This document shows positions 26,917-34,974 of a stretch of 64,000 nucleotides of DNA, one piece after another. Under the pieces are notes generated by a model. That model ran no database searches, was not told where the DNA came from, and saw nothing but the letters and a program-made list of their open reading frames with translations. Position numbers and translations under genes: made by a program. Origin of the DNA: Hyphomicrobium sp. (lineage in GTDB: Bacteria > Pseudomonadota > Alphaproteobacteria > Rhizobiales > Hyphomicrobiaceae); NCBI GenBank assembly GCA_019751875.1, contig JAIEMV010000013.1, positions 62,001 through 126,000 on the forward strand, in the 5' to 3' direction. Every line of letters starts with the position of its first letter. Position 1 is the stretch's first letter.

Positions 26917-28080
26917 ATGACCCTCAATGTGACCGATCCCGTTGATATTGCGCGGGCGCTGATCCAGTGCCGCAGCGTCACGCCGGACGAGGGCGGCGCG
27001 CTCACGCTGTTGCAGTCGGTGCTGGAACCGCTGGGATTCGTCTGTGACCGGGTGGTTTTCCATGAGCCCGGAACGCCGGATATCGACAATCTTTATGCGC
27101 GGCGCGGGACGGCGCGGCCGAACCTGTGCTTTGCCGGGCATACCGACGTGGTCCCGCCGGGGGATCTCGCTGCCTGGACGAGCGACCCGTTCGGCGCGGT
27201 GATCCGAGACGGTGTTCTCTACGGGCGCGGGGCGGTGGACATGAAGGGCGCGATCGCGTGTTTCATCGCGGCAGCGGCTCGGCGGATCACGGCTGGCGAC
27301 GACGTCGGATCGCTTTCGCTACTGATTACCGGCGACGAGGAAGGGCCCTCGATCAACGGCACGGTGAAAGTGCTGCGATGGCTGGAGGATCGCGCCGAGA
27401 AGCTCGATGCGGCGATCGTGGGCGAGCCGTCGAACCCGGACGCGCTGGGTGACGAGATCAAGATCGGCCGGCGCGGTTCGGTGACCGGCGAACTGGTCGT
27501 GCATGGTGTGCAGGGACATGCAGCGTACCCGCAGCGCGCCGACAACCCAGTACCGAAGCTCGCGCATTTCATCACACGATTGACCGGCACCAGGATCGAT
27601 GAGGGGACACGTCACTTCGAGCCGTCCAACTGCCAGGTGACCGTGGTATCGGTGCCGAACACGGCCTCGAACGTAATACCGGCGTTTGCGAAGGCGACGT
27701 TCAACATCCGCTACAATGACATCTGGCGGCGATCGACGATCGAAGATTGGGTGCGGCTGCAGTGTGATGCGGCGGCACTGGCGACCGGGGCCAAATACGA
27801 CGTGTCGTTCGCGGGGACGGGAGATGTGTTTCTCACCGAAGACGGTGCGCTCGTCGATACGCTGCGGGGTGCGGTGCACGAGGTGACAGGTCGGATCCCG
27901 AAGCTCTCGACCTCGGGCGGGACGTCGGACGCGCGCTTCATCAAGGACTACTGCCCGGTCGTAGAATTCGGGCTGGTCAATCGGACGATCCATCAGGTGG
28001 ACGAGCGGGTCGCGCTGCAGGATCTGGAAAAGCTGACGCAGGTCTACGAGCGCTTCATCGAAAGCTTCGCAAAAGGCTAG
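26917..28080 (+). CDS. dapE: Succinyl-diaminopimelate desuccinylase
   Basis: M20 metallopeptidase-fold enzyme that hydrolyses N-succinyl-LL-diaminopimelate. The 387-aa protein shows the metal-binding blocks FAGHTDVVPPGD, YGRGAVDMKGAIACF, GDEEGPSINGT and VGEPS, and the closing GGTSDARFIKDYCPVVEFG. The start is the ATG at 26917. With dapD and lysA this gives three steps of the succinylase lysine route in the window. The stop overlaps the convergent pilin gene stop by two bases. Confidence 0.97.
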   Translation: MTLNVTDPVDIARALIQCRSVTPDEGGALTLLQSVLEPLGFVCDRVVFHEPGTPDIDNLYARRGTARPNLCFAGHTDVVPPGDLAAWTSDPFGAVIRDGVLYGRGAVDMKGAIACFIAAAARRITAGDDVGSLSLLITGDEEGPSINGTVKVLRWLEDRAEKLDAAIVGEPSNPDALGDEIKIGRRGSVTGELVVHGVQGHAAYPQRADNPVPKLAHFITRLTGTRIDEGTRHFEPSNCQVTVVSVPNTASNVIPAFAKATFNIRYNDIWRRSTIEDWVRLQCDAAALATGAKYDVSFAGTGDVFLTEDGALVDTLRGAVHEVTGRIPKLSTSGGTSDARFIKDYCPVVEFGLVNRTIHQVDERVALQDLEKLTQVYERFIESFAKG

Positions 28081-28259
28081 GAGCTCATTCCGAATGCCGC
28101 GAGCATCGCGGCAACGATGCGTTCGTAATAGCCCACGATGCTCCCGTTGAGCGATGTGAGCGTTGTGAGCAGGCCGATGAATATGATGGCTGACATCAGC
28201 CCGTACTCGATGGCCGTCGCACCAGACTCGTCGTGTAGAAAGTCTTGAATTTTTCTCAT
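28077..28259 (-). CDS. Flp/Fap-type pilin subunit (first)
   Basis: A 60-aa type IVb pilin precursor. It has the processing motif ESGATAIEYGL, where prepilin peptidase (CpaA/TadV) cuts after the Gly and leaves the Glu5-Tyr6 pair, then the hydrophobic helix MSAIIFIGLLTTLTSL. The start at 28259 gives MRKIQDFLHDE. It resembles the second pilin gene at 28512, but the C-terminal half differs. The gene lies directly after dapE in opposite direction. Confidence 0.88.
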   Translation of the reverse strand: MRKIQDFLHDESGATAIEYGLMSAIIFIGLLTTLTSLNGSIVGYYERIVAAMLAAFGMSS

Positions 28260-28449
28260 CGCGACGACCTGTATTGGGCTTGGCACTTTAGGCTTGGCTG
28301 TCACTTGTAACGCGGTTCAGTTTGGCAGTTCGGCGTTAAGGCAGTGTAAAATCCGTCCGGCGACGGTTGGTTCGGTTTAAGAAGAGCTAACACTGAAGAT
28401 CTGCAATTCCGTCTGCAAAACGTGGGTCAAAGTCATTTTGGGAAAACAA

Positions 28450-28485
28450 AACCCACCGGCCCGGGGGCGGTGGGTTCTGTCTTCG
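28450..28485 (-). terminator. Intrinsic terminator of the second pilin gene
   Basis: AACCCACCG (28450-28458), nine-base loop GCCCGGGGG, CGGTGGGTT (28468-28476). Read on the minus strand, the stem is followed by TTTGTTTTCCC. It lies just after the stop of the pilin gene at 28512. Confidence 0.8.
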
Positions 28486-28511
28486 CAGACCGTCTGAAGA
28501 CGGTGGGCCGA

Positions 28512-28688
28512 TTACGAACCGGTCGCAGCCGTGAGCGTGGCGCCGATGCTGTTGAAGAGGCCGGTCAGGCCGTCTTCCATGGTGTCGAGAGCGCCGATGA
28601 GGGCAACGCCGACGAGAGCGGCGATGAGGCCGTATTCGATGGCCGTTGCGCCCGACTCATCCTTCAGGAAGCGAGAAAAGATCGTCAT
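28512..28688 (-). CDS. Flp-type pilin subunit (second)
   Basis: A 58-aa Flp pilin: MTIFSRFLKDESGATAIEYGLIAALVGVALIGAL, with Gly-Ala cleavage site and Glu-Tyr motif. The C-terminal TMEDGLTGLFNSIGATLTAATG is typical of the alphaproteobacterial Flp family. The start is the ATG at 28688; an upstream MDWETTN extension is less likely. It is followed by a terminator and preceded by a long AT-richer spacer that probably holds the promoter. Confidence 0.92.
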   Translation of the reverse strand: MTIFSRFLKDESGATAIEYGLIAALVGVALIGALDTMEDGLTGLFNSIGATLTAATGS

Positions 28689-29290
28689 GTTGGTAGTCTC
28701 CCAATCCACTGTGAAAAGTTCAATCTAGTTCATTGCTGGGGTTCGGCCCGGTGCGTCTGAACTGAAGCTAATCTACAGCGGCATATGTTAAACCGAGGTA
28801 AAAGCCCAGCCATGGCCCATCAATACTTATTTCGCCTCTGTAAATCTTCGATCAACAAATCGCTGTAAACTAGATTTACTGAAGAATATGGCAGTATACA
28901 TCTGGATAATATTGCGTAAATGTGCTCATATACTTTAAATGTCGACGTTGGCTGTGGCTAATAAAATGTTTTTCCTGGGCTGGGGTCCTTCAAGACTGTC
29001 GTCTGATTTAGTTATTCTTGGCAAAAACCTCGCGCCGTGAACCCTACGGGCCGCCCCTAGGGCCGTTCCACCAGAGGTGTGTTTGGCGAAATCTCTTGGG
29101 CGTTGTGCCGGCGCGGAGACTTTCGAAGGCCAATTGACCTGCTTTTTGCAGATCTGGGCAGAAGATGCAGCCCGGGGTTCCGGCGCGCAGTGGTCAGGTC
29201 GATCATCGCGGCACAGGCGTTTGCACTTCTTTCATCATTTGCTGACCTAATCAGCGTCAAGTTTGCGAGAGCAAAGTGAAGGAGCACGCG
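28689..29290. other. AT-richer spacer of about 600 bases between pilin and pilus genes
   Basis: This stretch separates the divergent pilin gene and the CpaC-N-like gene. Composition drops to clearly lower GC than the neighbours, with many TAAA and TTTA tracts from about 28830 to 29000. I see no tRNA and no convincing reading frame. The GC-rich palindrome GGGCCGCCCCTAGGGCC near 29049 is notable. Promoters for both divergent units are expected here, but I cannot assign exact boxes. Confidence 0.4.
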
Positions 29291-29800
29291 ATGCAGCGGA
29301 AAAGACTTGGCCGGGCGGTTCTTCCGTCGCTCGTAACGCTGCCAATCCTGATGATCAGCGGTACCACGGCGTCCGTAGGGGCGGCGGATGACCTTGTTGT
29401 TCGTTATGACCAATCGCAATTGCTGCGGATGCCGCGTGCCGTCTCCGAGATCATCATCGGCAATCCCTCGATCGCGGACGTGACGGTTCAGTCCGGAAAC
29501 ATGCTTGTCATCACCGGCAAAACGTTCGGCATTACCAACATCATCGCGCTCGATGCGGACAAGAACGTCATCCAAGATCAGCGCGTGGTGGTGGAGCGGG
29601 ATGAACGCGGCATCGTCAATGTGAGCCGCGCAGGTCAACGGCAATCGTTCAGCTGCACGCCCACCTGTGCTCCCACCATAACGATCGGTGATGAATCAAC
29701 TTACTTCAATCAGGTGGTTCAGAGCTCGACGACCAAAACGAAGTTTTCCGAATCTGGATCTGATGGTAGCGGCGGTGGCGGTGGACAGGGCGGTCAGTAA
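29291..29800 (+). CDS. Exported protein with pilus-formation N-terminal (CpaC-N/RcpA-N) domain
   Basis: The 169-aa protein has a Sec signal ending near SVGAADD (about residue 33), then the pilus assembly N-terminal domain seen at the start of CpaC secretins: VVRYDQSQLLRMPRAVSEII, IGNPSIADVTVQSGNMLVITG, TFGITNIIALD. The secretin channel domain is absent. Instead there is a CTPTC pair and a Ser/Thr then Gly-rich tail. It may act as a periplasmic accessory of the Tad pilus. The start is the ATG at 29291, with GGAG ten bases upstream; a GTG at 29276 is less likely. Confidence 0.85.
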   Translation: MQRKRLGRAVLPSLVTLPILMISGTTASVGAADDLVVRYDQSQLLRMPRAVSEIIIGNPSIADVTVQSGNMLVITGKTFGITNIIALDADKNVIQDQRVVVERDERGIVNVSRAGQRQSFSCTPTCAPTITIGDESTYFNQVVQSSTTKTKFSESGSDGSGGGGGQGGQ

Positions 29801-30066
29801 GAACCTGCGTCCGGTCAGGACCGGTTGAGGTCGTCTCGTTCACTCATCATGCGAAGGAGAGCCTCCAAGGAGGAGGCTATTCTCGTTTGAGATGTGAAGC
29901 ACTTAACAAGTGCTTACCTGGGGCCGAACAATTTTCGGCAAATTTGCATAAATCTCGCAAGGCCGGTTTGGCCCAATTTTTATCTGCCTTTGCTCTACTG
30001 CGTGTCTGCTCGCCGCCCATGCCCATTCCAGGCCAGTGCGATCAAAGCGACAGCAGTGAGGACGTC

Positions 30067-30666
30067 ATGGTGTTGCCGGGTGATGAAAGAGTGATTTTGC
30101 AGCGCGCTCGAAACTTCGCGCGCCGCTTTCGCGCCAATTCGCAAGGCGTGACGGCTGTCGAGTTCGGTCTCGTCGCCTTTCCCTTCATGTTGTTCGTGTT
30201 CGGTATCATGGCTGCGGGGTTGCAGTTTTTTACTGTCAACGCGCTCGACAACGCTGTCGAGACGGCGGCGCGCAAAATTCGCACCGGCGAAGCGCAGCGG
30301 GCAGGCATGACCATGCAGAACTTCAAAAACCTCGTTTGTGATTCCGGTGGCTATTACATCAAGGATAATTGCCAACATATCTATGTGCACGTTCAAAGCG
30401 CCACGAACTGGGCGGATGTCACGCCAACAGACTGCGCGGAAAACGGACAGATGACTCCGCAGTCTAACATGACTGCAGCTCTTGCTGATTCGTCAGGTGG
30501 GTCCGAGCAAGTGGTGCTTGTCACGGTCTGCTACGACTGGCAGTTGCCGATCACGTTTCCCTATTTGCAGTACATGATGATGCGGCCGGCGGATGGCGTG
30601 CCGCTGGCGAGTGGAGGTTCACTCATTCAATCGGTCGCGACGTTCCGCACCGAGCCTTACGAGTGA
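30067..30666 (+). CDS. TadE-like pilus minor subunit (first)
   Basis: The 199-aa protein carries the TadE signature at its N-terminus: GVTAVEFGLVAFPFMLFVFGIMAAG (about 27-51), a pseudopilin-like TM helix with Gly-x(4)-Glu-Phe. Several Cys (LVCDSG, DNCQH, DCAEN, TVCYDW) may form periplasmic disulfides. The start is the ATG at 30067, with GAGG upstream; a longer in-frame extension from 29887 is not plausible. The preceding 260 bases hold nothing I can assign. Confidence 0.85.
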   Translation: MVLPGDERVILQRARNFARRFRANSQGVTAVEFGLVAFPFMLFVFGIMAAGLQFFTVNALDNAVETAARKIRTGEAQRAGMTMQNFKNLVCDSGGYYIKDNCQHIYVHVQSATNWADVTPTDCAENGQMTPQSNMTAALADSSGGSEQVVLVTVCYDWQLPITFPYLQYMMMRPADGVPLASGGSLIQSVATFRTEPYE

Positions 30667-30712
30667 GTTGAGACAACCTTTGTTGCCGAATTAGCTTTGC
30701 CCGAGGACCACC

Positions 30713-31372
30713 ATGTTCGACTGCACCATGATATCGAGATGGAAGTTCGCGCGTCGCTCGTTTACGCGCGATACGAGTGGGATTGCCGCCGTCGAGTTCG
30801 GCCTCATCGCTCCGGTGCTGCTGATCATGCTTGTCGGTGTGGTGGAGATCACGCGTGCGGTTTCCATTGACCGGCGTTTCGGTCAGGTTACGGCTTTGGT
30901 TGCCGACCTCATTTCTCGCGAGGAAGTTTTGAAGAGAGAAGATCTCGACGGGGTCAACGCCTCCGGTAAGCGGACAGGCATTTACGGCATCGTCGAGCAC
31001 GTCATGGGGGTGTGGGGCGTCAGCACGCTCAAGCTGCATGTCTATCCCGTGCGCGCATCCAGCGATGATCGCAACAGGATCTATGTGTATGCCGACACGA
31101 CAAACAGGCCGTCTTTCGGCTCGACAGAAAATTCGCCCAAGAACGTGTGTGATCCTTATACCGGACTTACGACGGATCTTCTGGAGACCCGGGGAACCGC
31201 GATTATCGTGGAGGGCGAGTACGGGTACACGCCGCTGATTGCGCAAGGCATTCTCGCGCCGAGCACGTGGCAAGATCGTGCTGTTCTGGCTCCCCGATCA
31301 GGATGTGTCAGCTTCGAAGCCGAAACGACGCTGCCGCAGCCGGATTGCGAACCCACACCGACTTGCGAATAA
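30713..31372 (+). CDS. TadE/TadG-like pilus minor subunit (second)
   Basis: A 219-aa protein with the same architecture as the previous gene: basic N-terminus, GIAAVEFGLIAPVLLIMLVGVVEIT (about 23-47), then a periplasmic domain with VYPVRASSDDRNRIYVYAD and three to four Cys, the last in TPTCE near the end. It is 46 bases after the first TadE-like gene and so likely in the same operon. The start is at 30713 or the Met six codons later. No TadA ATPase, TadB/C or CpaB is in the window. Confidence 0.85.
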   Translation: MFDCTMISRWKFARRSFTRDTSGIAAVEFGLIAPVLLIMLVGVVEITRAVSIDRRFGQVTALVADLISREEVLKREDLDGVNASGKRTGIYGIVEHVMGVWGVSTLKLHVYPVRASSDDRNRIYVYADTTNRPSFGSTENSPKNVCDPYTGLTTDLLETRGTAIIVEGEYGYTPLIAQGILAPSTWQDRAVLAPRSGCVSFEAETTLPQPDCEPTPTCE

Positions 31373-31400
31373 TTGAACCGCGTTTTACATTAATGTAGAG

Positions 31401-31419
31401 GCCGGACACAATGTCCGGC
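31401..31419 (+). terminator. Hairpin after the TadE-like genes
   Basis: GCCGGACA, three-base loop CAA, TGTCCGGC, an eight-base perfect stem 28 bases after the TadE-like stop. The downstream sequence GATTATGTATTGTTGTG is T-rich but not a clean T-tract, so termination is probable, not certain. Confidence 0.5.
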
Positions 31420-31545
31420 GATTATGTATTGTTGTGTCAGGTGGGGGCCGGTAAATCGTAGGACTTATATTGCGCCGTCTGCATCGTTCATCTTCGGCCA
31501 ATGCCTGCACGTTTTCTCATTGCGATTTCAGGGTGAAATTATTTC

Positions 31546-32148
31546 ATGGGACGTCGTTCGTCGCATACGGCAGAGGAACTTCGCGAACTGATCCTCGACG
31601 CATCCACCATGCTCATCAGCGAGGGAGGTCTTGCCAGTTTGTCGGCGCGAGAAGTGGCGCGGCGCATCGGGTATTCGCCGGGCACACTCTACAACGTGTT
31701 CGAGAATTTGGATGACCTTATCCTCACAATCGAAGGACGCCTGATCGACGGGCTCGCGGCGGAACTCGATCAAGTCTTGTCAATCGGATCTCCAAAGGAA
31801 AAGGCTCTGGCTTTGGGCCGTGCGTACATCAAGTACACCAGCGAAAAGCCGAAGCTTTGGAATCTGCTGTTTGAGCATCATCTGCCGGCGGGCCGGGAGG
31901 TGCCGACGTGGTACCAGCAGAAGATCGATGGAATCATGGAGCGCGTGGAATCTGCGATCGCGCCGATGATGCCGGATAGCAAGCCCGAGGTCATCAAGCG
32001 AACGGCGCAAGTGCTGTGGGCGGGCGTGCACGGCATTACGTCGCTTGCGACGGCCGATAAGCTCTCGATCGCCAAAAGCGAGGGCGCGGGGCCGCTCGTT
32101 GACAACTTGATCATCACGTACCTTGCCGGCCTGAAGCAGGGATCTTGA
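31546..32148 (+). CDS. TetR/AcrR family transcriptional regulator
   Basis: The 200-aa protein has a TetR N-terminal HTH (ELILDASTMLISEGGLASLSAREVARRIGYSPGTLYNVFENLDDL, about 12-56) with the GTLYNVF recognition helix end. The C-terminal part (about 75-195) is of the WHG type (KPKLWNLLFEHHLPAGREVP, LWAGVHGITSLAT). The ligand and targets are unknown. It lies 170 bases after the TadE-like genes in the same direction and is convergent with glyQ. Its proximity makes a role in pilus-region control possible, but only by position. Confidence 0.88.
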   Translation: MGRRSSHTAEELRELILDASTMLISEGGLASLSAREVARRIGYSPGTLYNVFENLDDLILTIEGRLIDGLAAELDQVLSIGSPKEKALALGRAYIKYTSEKPKLWNLLFEHHLPAGREVPTWYQQKIDGIMERVESAIAPMMPDSKPEVIKRTAQVLWAGVHGITSLATADKLSIAKSEGAGPLVDNLIITYLAGLKQGS

Positions 32149-32204
32149 TTGAGACTGCCCGTATCAGGGGGCTAGGTTCAATTGCTCATGTGAACTTCGC
32201 TCCA

Positions 32205-33134
32205 TCACGCCGCGGCTCGGCCGCCTTCGGTTGCGAGCCACGCGCCGCAACAGGCTTTCGCCAGTTCGCGCACGCGTAGAATGTAACTCTGGCGCTCGGT
32301 CACGGAAATCACGCCGCGGGCATCGAGCAAATTGAAGACGTGGCTTGCCTTGATGCACTGGTCGTATGCCGGTAGCGCAAGCAGGTGACCGTCATCGCCG
32401 CGGCCTTTTTCGAGCAGTGACTGGCATTCGGCTTCCGCGTCCTTGAAATGCTGCAGAAGCATGGCCGCATCGGCGTGTTCAAAATTATAGCGTGAGTATT
32501 CGCGCTCGGCCTGCAGGAAGACGTCGCCGTATGACAGTTTGCGCTCGCCACTTTGGCCGTTGAAGTTCAAGTCGTAAACACGATCGACGCCCTGGACGTA
32601 CATGGCCAGGCGTTCGAGGCCATATGTGATCTCGCCTGCGACGGGGGAACAATCATAGCCGCCGACCTGCTGGAAGTATGTGAACTGCGTCACCTCCATG
32701 CCGTTGCACCAGACTTCCCAGCCCAGTCCCCAGGCGCCGAGCGTGGGGCTTTCCCAATCGTCCTCGACGAAGCGAATGTCGTTGACCTTGGTGTCGATGC
32801 CGATGGCGTCGAGGCTTTGCAGGTAGAGATCGAGCATGTTCTCCGGCGATGGCTTCATGATCACCTGGAACTGATAATAGTGCTGAAGGCGATTGGGATT
32901 CTCACCGTAGCGGCCATCTTTCGGCCGGCGCGAGGGCTGGACGTAGCAGGCGCGCCAGGGGCGGGGACCGAGCGCACGTAGCGTGGTGGCGGGGTGGAAT
33001 GTTCCGGCGCCGACTTCCATGTCATAAGGCTGGAGCACGACGCAGCCCTGCTGGCCCCAGAACTGCTGCAGCGTCAGGATGAGGTCCTGGAAGGCTTCGC
33101 GCGGGCGCAGAGCGGGGCTGGATTTCGTCGACAT
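32205..33134 (-). CDS. glyQ: Glycine-tRNA ligase alpha subunit
   Basis: Catalytic alpha chain of the bacterial alpha2-beta2 glycyl-tRNA synthetase (309 aa). Conserved blocks include [69 protein letters not shown] and [22 protein letters not shown]. Length is normal. In many alphaproteobacteria glyS follows closely, but here the next downstream sequence is the convergent TetR gene, so glyS must be elsewhere. The gene is divergent from a small membrane protein gene. Confidence 0.96.
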   Translation of the reverse strand: MSTKSSPALRPREAFQDLILTLQQFWGQQGCVVLQPYDMEVGAGTFHPATTLRALGPRPWRACYVQPSRRPKDGRYGENPNRLQHYYQFQVIMKPSPENMLDLYLQSLDAIGIDTKVNDIRFVEDDWESPTLGAWGLGWEVWCNGMEVTQFTYFQQVGGYDCSPVAGEITYGLERLAMYVQGVDRVYDLNFNGQSGERKLSYGDVFLQAEREYSRYNFEHADAAMLLQHFKDAEAECQSLLEKGRGDDGHLLALPAYDQCIKASHVFNLLDARGVISVTERQSYILRVRELAKACCGAWLATEGGRAAA

Positions 33135-33248
33135 ATCAATTGCTCATGGATGCGGTGGTGCCGTTTTGTGGGCAATATACGTATTTCGGCCACGCCGTCA
33201 CGCGATATGGCGGCCGGCAGCCGTGATGCAGGATGAGAGAGCACCGAC

Positions 33249-33614
33249 GTGGATATTCTTGCCTGGATTTGGTGGGCGGTTGCGAGCGTTCTGGCGGTCG
33301 CGTGGTCGCTGCTGTGGTTTCTGCTCGGTGGCTGGGTCTCGACACTCGCTCAGATCGCGGTGCTCGTGGGCATCGTCTTTTTCTACAAGTACGGTTGGCA
33401 GCGGGCACCGGCGGAAATCGCCGCCCGTGTCTCGACGTTTGGACGCTTCGTCTGGAATTGGGCGCGGCAGCGCGAGACCGGGCCGGCGAACGCGCCTCGC
33501 GTCGAGGTGCGTGAAGTGGTGCGAACGGTGCGCGTGAAGGAGGCGGGCGACATCAACGTGTCGTCGCTCTTGAACGTGCTGATGTTTCTCGGGATCGCTT
33601 TGTTGGCACTATGA
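33249..33614 (+). CDS. Small membrane protein, unrecognised
   Basis: A 121-aa protein with two N-terminal TM helices (ILAWIWWAVASVLAVAWSLLWFLL and LAQIAVLVGIVFFYKYGW), a basic amphipathic middle (FVWNWARQRE, VEVREVVRTVRVKEAG) and a third hydrophobic segment at the C-terminus (VLMFLGIALLAL). The start is a GTG at 33249 with GAGAG upstream. Its TGA stop (33612-33614) lies inside the first unit of repeat array B. It is divergent from glyQ. Homologues seem likely in Rhizobiales, but I cannot name a family. Confidence 0.7.
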   Translation: MDILAWIWWAVASVLAVAWSLLWFLLGGWVSTLAQIAVLVGIVFFYKYGWQRAPAEIAARVSTFGRFVWNWARQRETGPANAPRVEVREVVRTVRVKEAGDINVSSLLNVLMFLGIALLAL

Positions 33615-33874
33615 TTTCACGTGGCGACTCCGCTGACGCGGAGCCGGCCGCCACGTGGGTGTTTATGATTTCACGTGGTGCCTCCGCTGATGCGGAGCCG
33701 GCCGCCACGTGGGTGTCTATGATTGCCTGTGGCGACTCCGCTGGCGCGGAGCCGGCCGCCACGTGGGTGTCTATGATTGCCCGTGGCGACTCCGCTGATG
33801 CGGAGCCGGCCACCACGTGGGTGTTTATGATTTCACGTGGCGACTCCGCTGACGCGGAGCCGGCCGCCACGTGG
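33611..33874. repeat. Palindromic repeat array B, five 54-bp units
   Basis: Units start at 33611, 33665, 33719, 33773 and 33827; the spacing is exactly 54. Each is ATGAT plus a hairpin: outer stem CACGTGGCG with CGCCACGTG, internal loop A opposite CCGGC, inner stem CTCCGC with GCGGAG, and TGAC/TGAT/TGGC loop. Substitutions in units 2-4 fall in the outer arms or the loop and mostly leave the inner stem intact. The array fills the space between two convergent stops, overlapping the first by three bases. It shares the loop-and-inner-stem design with array A, though the outer stem differs. Confidence 0.92.
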
Positions 33875-33879
33875 TGCGA

Positions 33880-34083
33880 TCAGGATTTAGGGCGATAGAC
33901 GCCGGCGGTGGCGTCCCATTCGAGCTTGCCGAGGTCGCGCGCAGAGTCGCTGGCGGTGGCCTGGGCGTGACTTTCGCCCGGCTGTATCGGGTCGGGCGGG
34001 GCCGCGCCCATCACGGACACAATGGCACGTGCGGCGGCGAAAAACCCGGCGGCGGCGGCCAGAGCAAAGAAGACGGGGGGCAT
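33880..34083 (-). CDS. Small exported or membrane-anchored protein
   Basis: A 67-aa protein: N-terminal hydrophobic helix (PPVFFALAAAAGFFAAARAIVSVM), then a Pro/Asp-rich stretch and a C-terminal LGKLEWDATAGVYRPKS motif that looks conserved in form (ending on a GVYRP pattern). It starts 34 bases before the S49 peptidase gene stop on the same strand, so probably forms part of its operon. The stop lies directly at the border of repeat array B. No named family. Confidence 0.65.
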   Translation of the reverse strand: MPPVFFALAAAAGFFAAARAIVSVMGAAPPDPIQPGESHAQATASDSARDLGKLEWDATAGVYRPKS

Positions 34084-34116
34084 GTTCGCGCCTCCATTCC
34101 AGCAAGCGCTGGTGCG

Positions 34117-34959
34117 TTACAGACCATAGCGTGCCCAGAGGGCCCTTGTCTCCAGGGTAGAGAGAAGTTCATCGGTCAGTGTGGCGTTGCTGCCCGTGAG
34201 GGATGCGAGGCCGTCGAGTGATGGCGTGCGGCGCAGACGCGAGAGGAGACCCGGCCGCTCTACGGGGACGACCTTCAGTTTCACGTCGTCGCCATAGAGT
34301 TCGCGCATGCGCGAGCGGATGTCGGAGATCCCGTCGATGAGGCCGAATTCGAGAGCCTGCTTGCCGCTCCAGAACGCGCCGGAAAAGAGCTCGGCGTCGG
34401 GGCCCTTCAGCTTGCCGGCACGGCGCTCCTTCACGGCCCCGATGAAGACGTCGTGCGCATCACGCTGCAGGGCGGAGAGGCGCTCGATGTCTTCGGGCTT
34501 TTCGGGAAGAAAGGGATCGAGGATCGCCTTCGACCGGCCGGCGGTATAGACGCGGCGTTGGATGCCGAGCTTGTCGATGGCCTCGACGAAGCCAAATCCG
34601 GATGAGATGACGCCGATGGAGCCGACAATGGATGAGGGTTCGGCATAGATTTCGTCGCCACCGATGGCAAGGTAGTAGCCGCCAGAGGCCGCGACATCCT
34701 CCAGGAACACGTGGACTTTTTTCTCGAATTCCTCGGCGAGCGCGCGGATGCGCTTGAGGATCAAGCTCGATTGCACGGCAGATCCGCCGGGGGAGTTGAT
34801 GATTAGCGCCACCGCAGGTGTCTTCGACATCTCGAATGCTTTTTGCAGCGGTTCGGCGAGAGTGGCGATGGACAGCCCCGGGCGCAGCGGCGTGGCCATG
34901 CCGATTGCGCCGCTGAGGCGCAGGACGGGAACGACGGGCGTGCGCGTGAAAGGCCACAT
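34117..34959 (-). CDS. S49 family (SppA-like) signal peptide peptidase
   Basis: Serine protease of 280 aa that uses a Ser/Lys dyad. Motifs are ALIINSPGGSAVQSS, the nucleophile in DVAASGGYYLA (Ser about 92), GSIGVISS, and the general base Lys in AGRSKAILDP (about 144). It begins at the protease domain with no TM helix, unlike long SppA, so it fits the short SohB/SppA-type cytoplasmic-side group. It forms a minus-strand run with the TrmN6-like and DUF2007 genes. Confidence 0.9.
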   Translation of the reverse strand: MWPFTRTPVVPVLRLSGAIGMATPLRPGLSIATLAEPLQKAFEMSKTPAVALIINSPGGSAVQSSLILKRIRALAEEFEKKVHVFLEDVAASGGYYLAIGGDEIYAEPSSIVGSIGVISSGFGFVEAIDKLGIQRRVYTAGRSKAILDPFLPEKPEDIERLSALQRDAHDVFIGAVKERRAGKLKGPDAELFSGAFWSGKQALEFGLIDGISDIRSRMRELYGDDVKLKVVPVERPGLLSRLRRTPSLDGLASLTGSNATLTDELLSTLETRALWARYGL

Positions 34960-34974
34960 GCTGCTGAGCGATCC

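Noticed and set aside
29079-29279. 66-codon frame upstream of the CpaC-N-like gene
   Set aside because: No ribosome site, Arg-rich composition typical of noncoding frames, and no recognisable motif. It overlaps the promoter-bearing spacer.
29057-29644. 195-codon minus-strand frame across the CpaC-N-like gene start
   Set aside because: Shadow of the real plus-strand gene, which has a signal peptide, a domain match and a ribosome site.
7736-33874. CRISPR array
   Set aside because: The arrays have near-identical linkers and no unique spacers, unit lengths of 52 and 54, and no cas genes in the window.
33611-33898. Open frames on both strands across array B (95 and 105 codons) encoding an 18-residue repeat protein
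   Set aside because: The unit length of 54 bases is a multiple of three, so any frame without stops in one unit stays open in all. The frame lacks a ribosome site, and the DNA changes follow the hairpin pairing, not codon positions.
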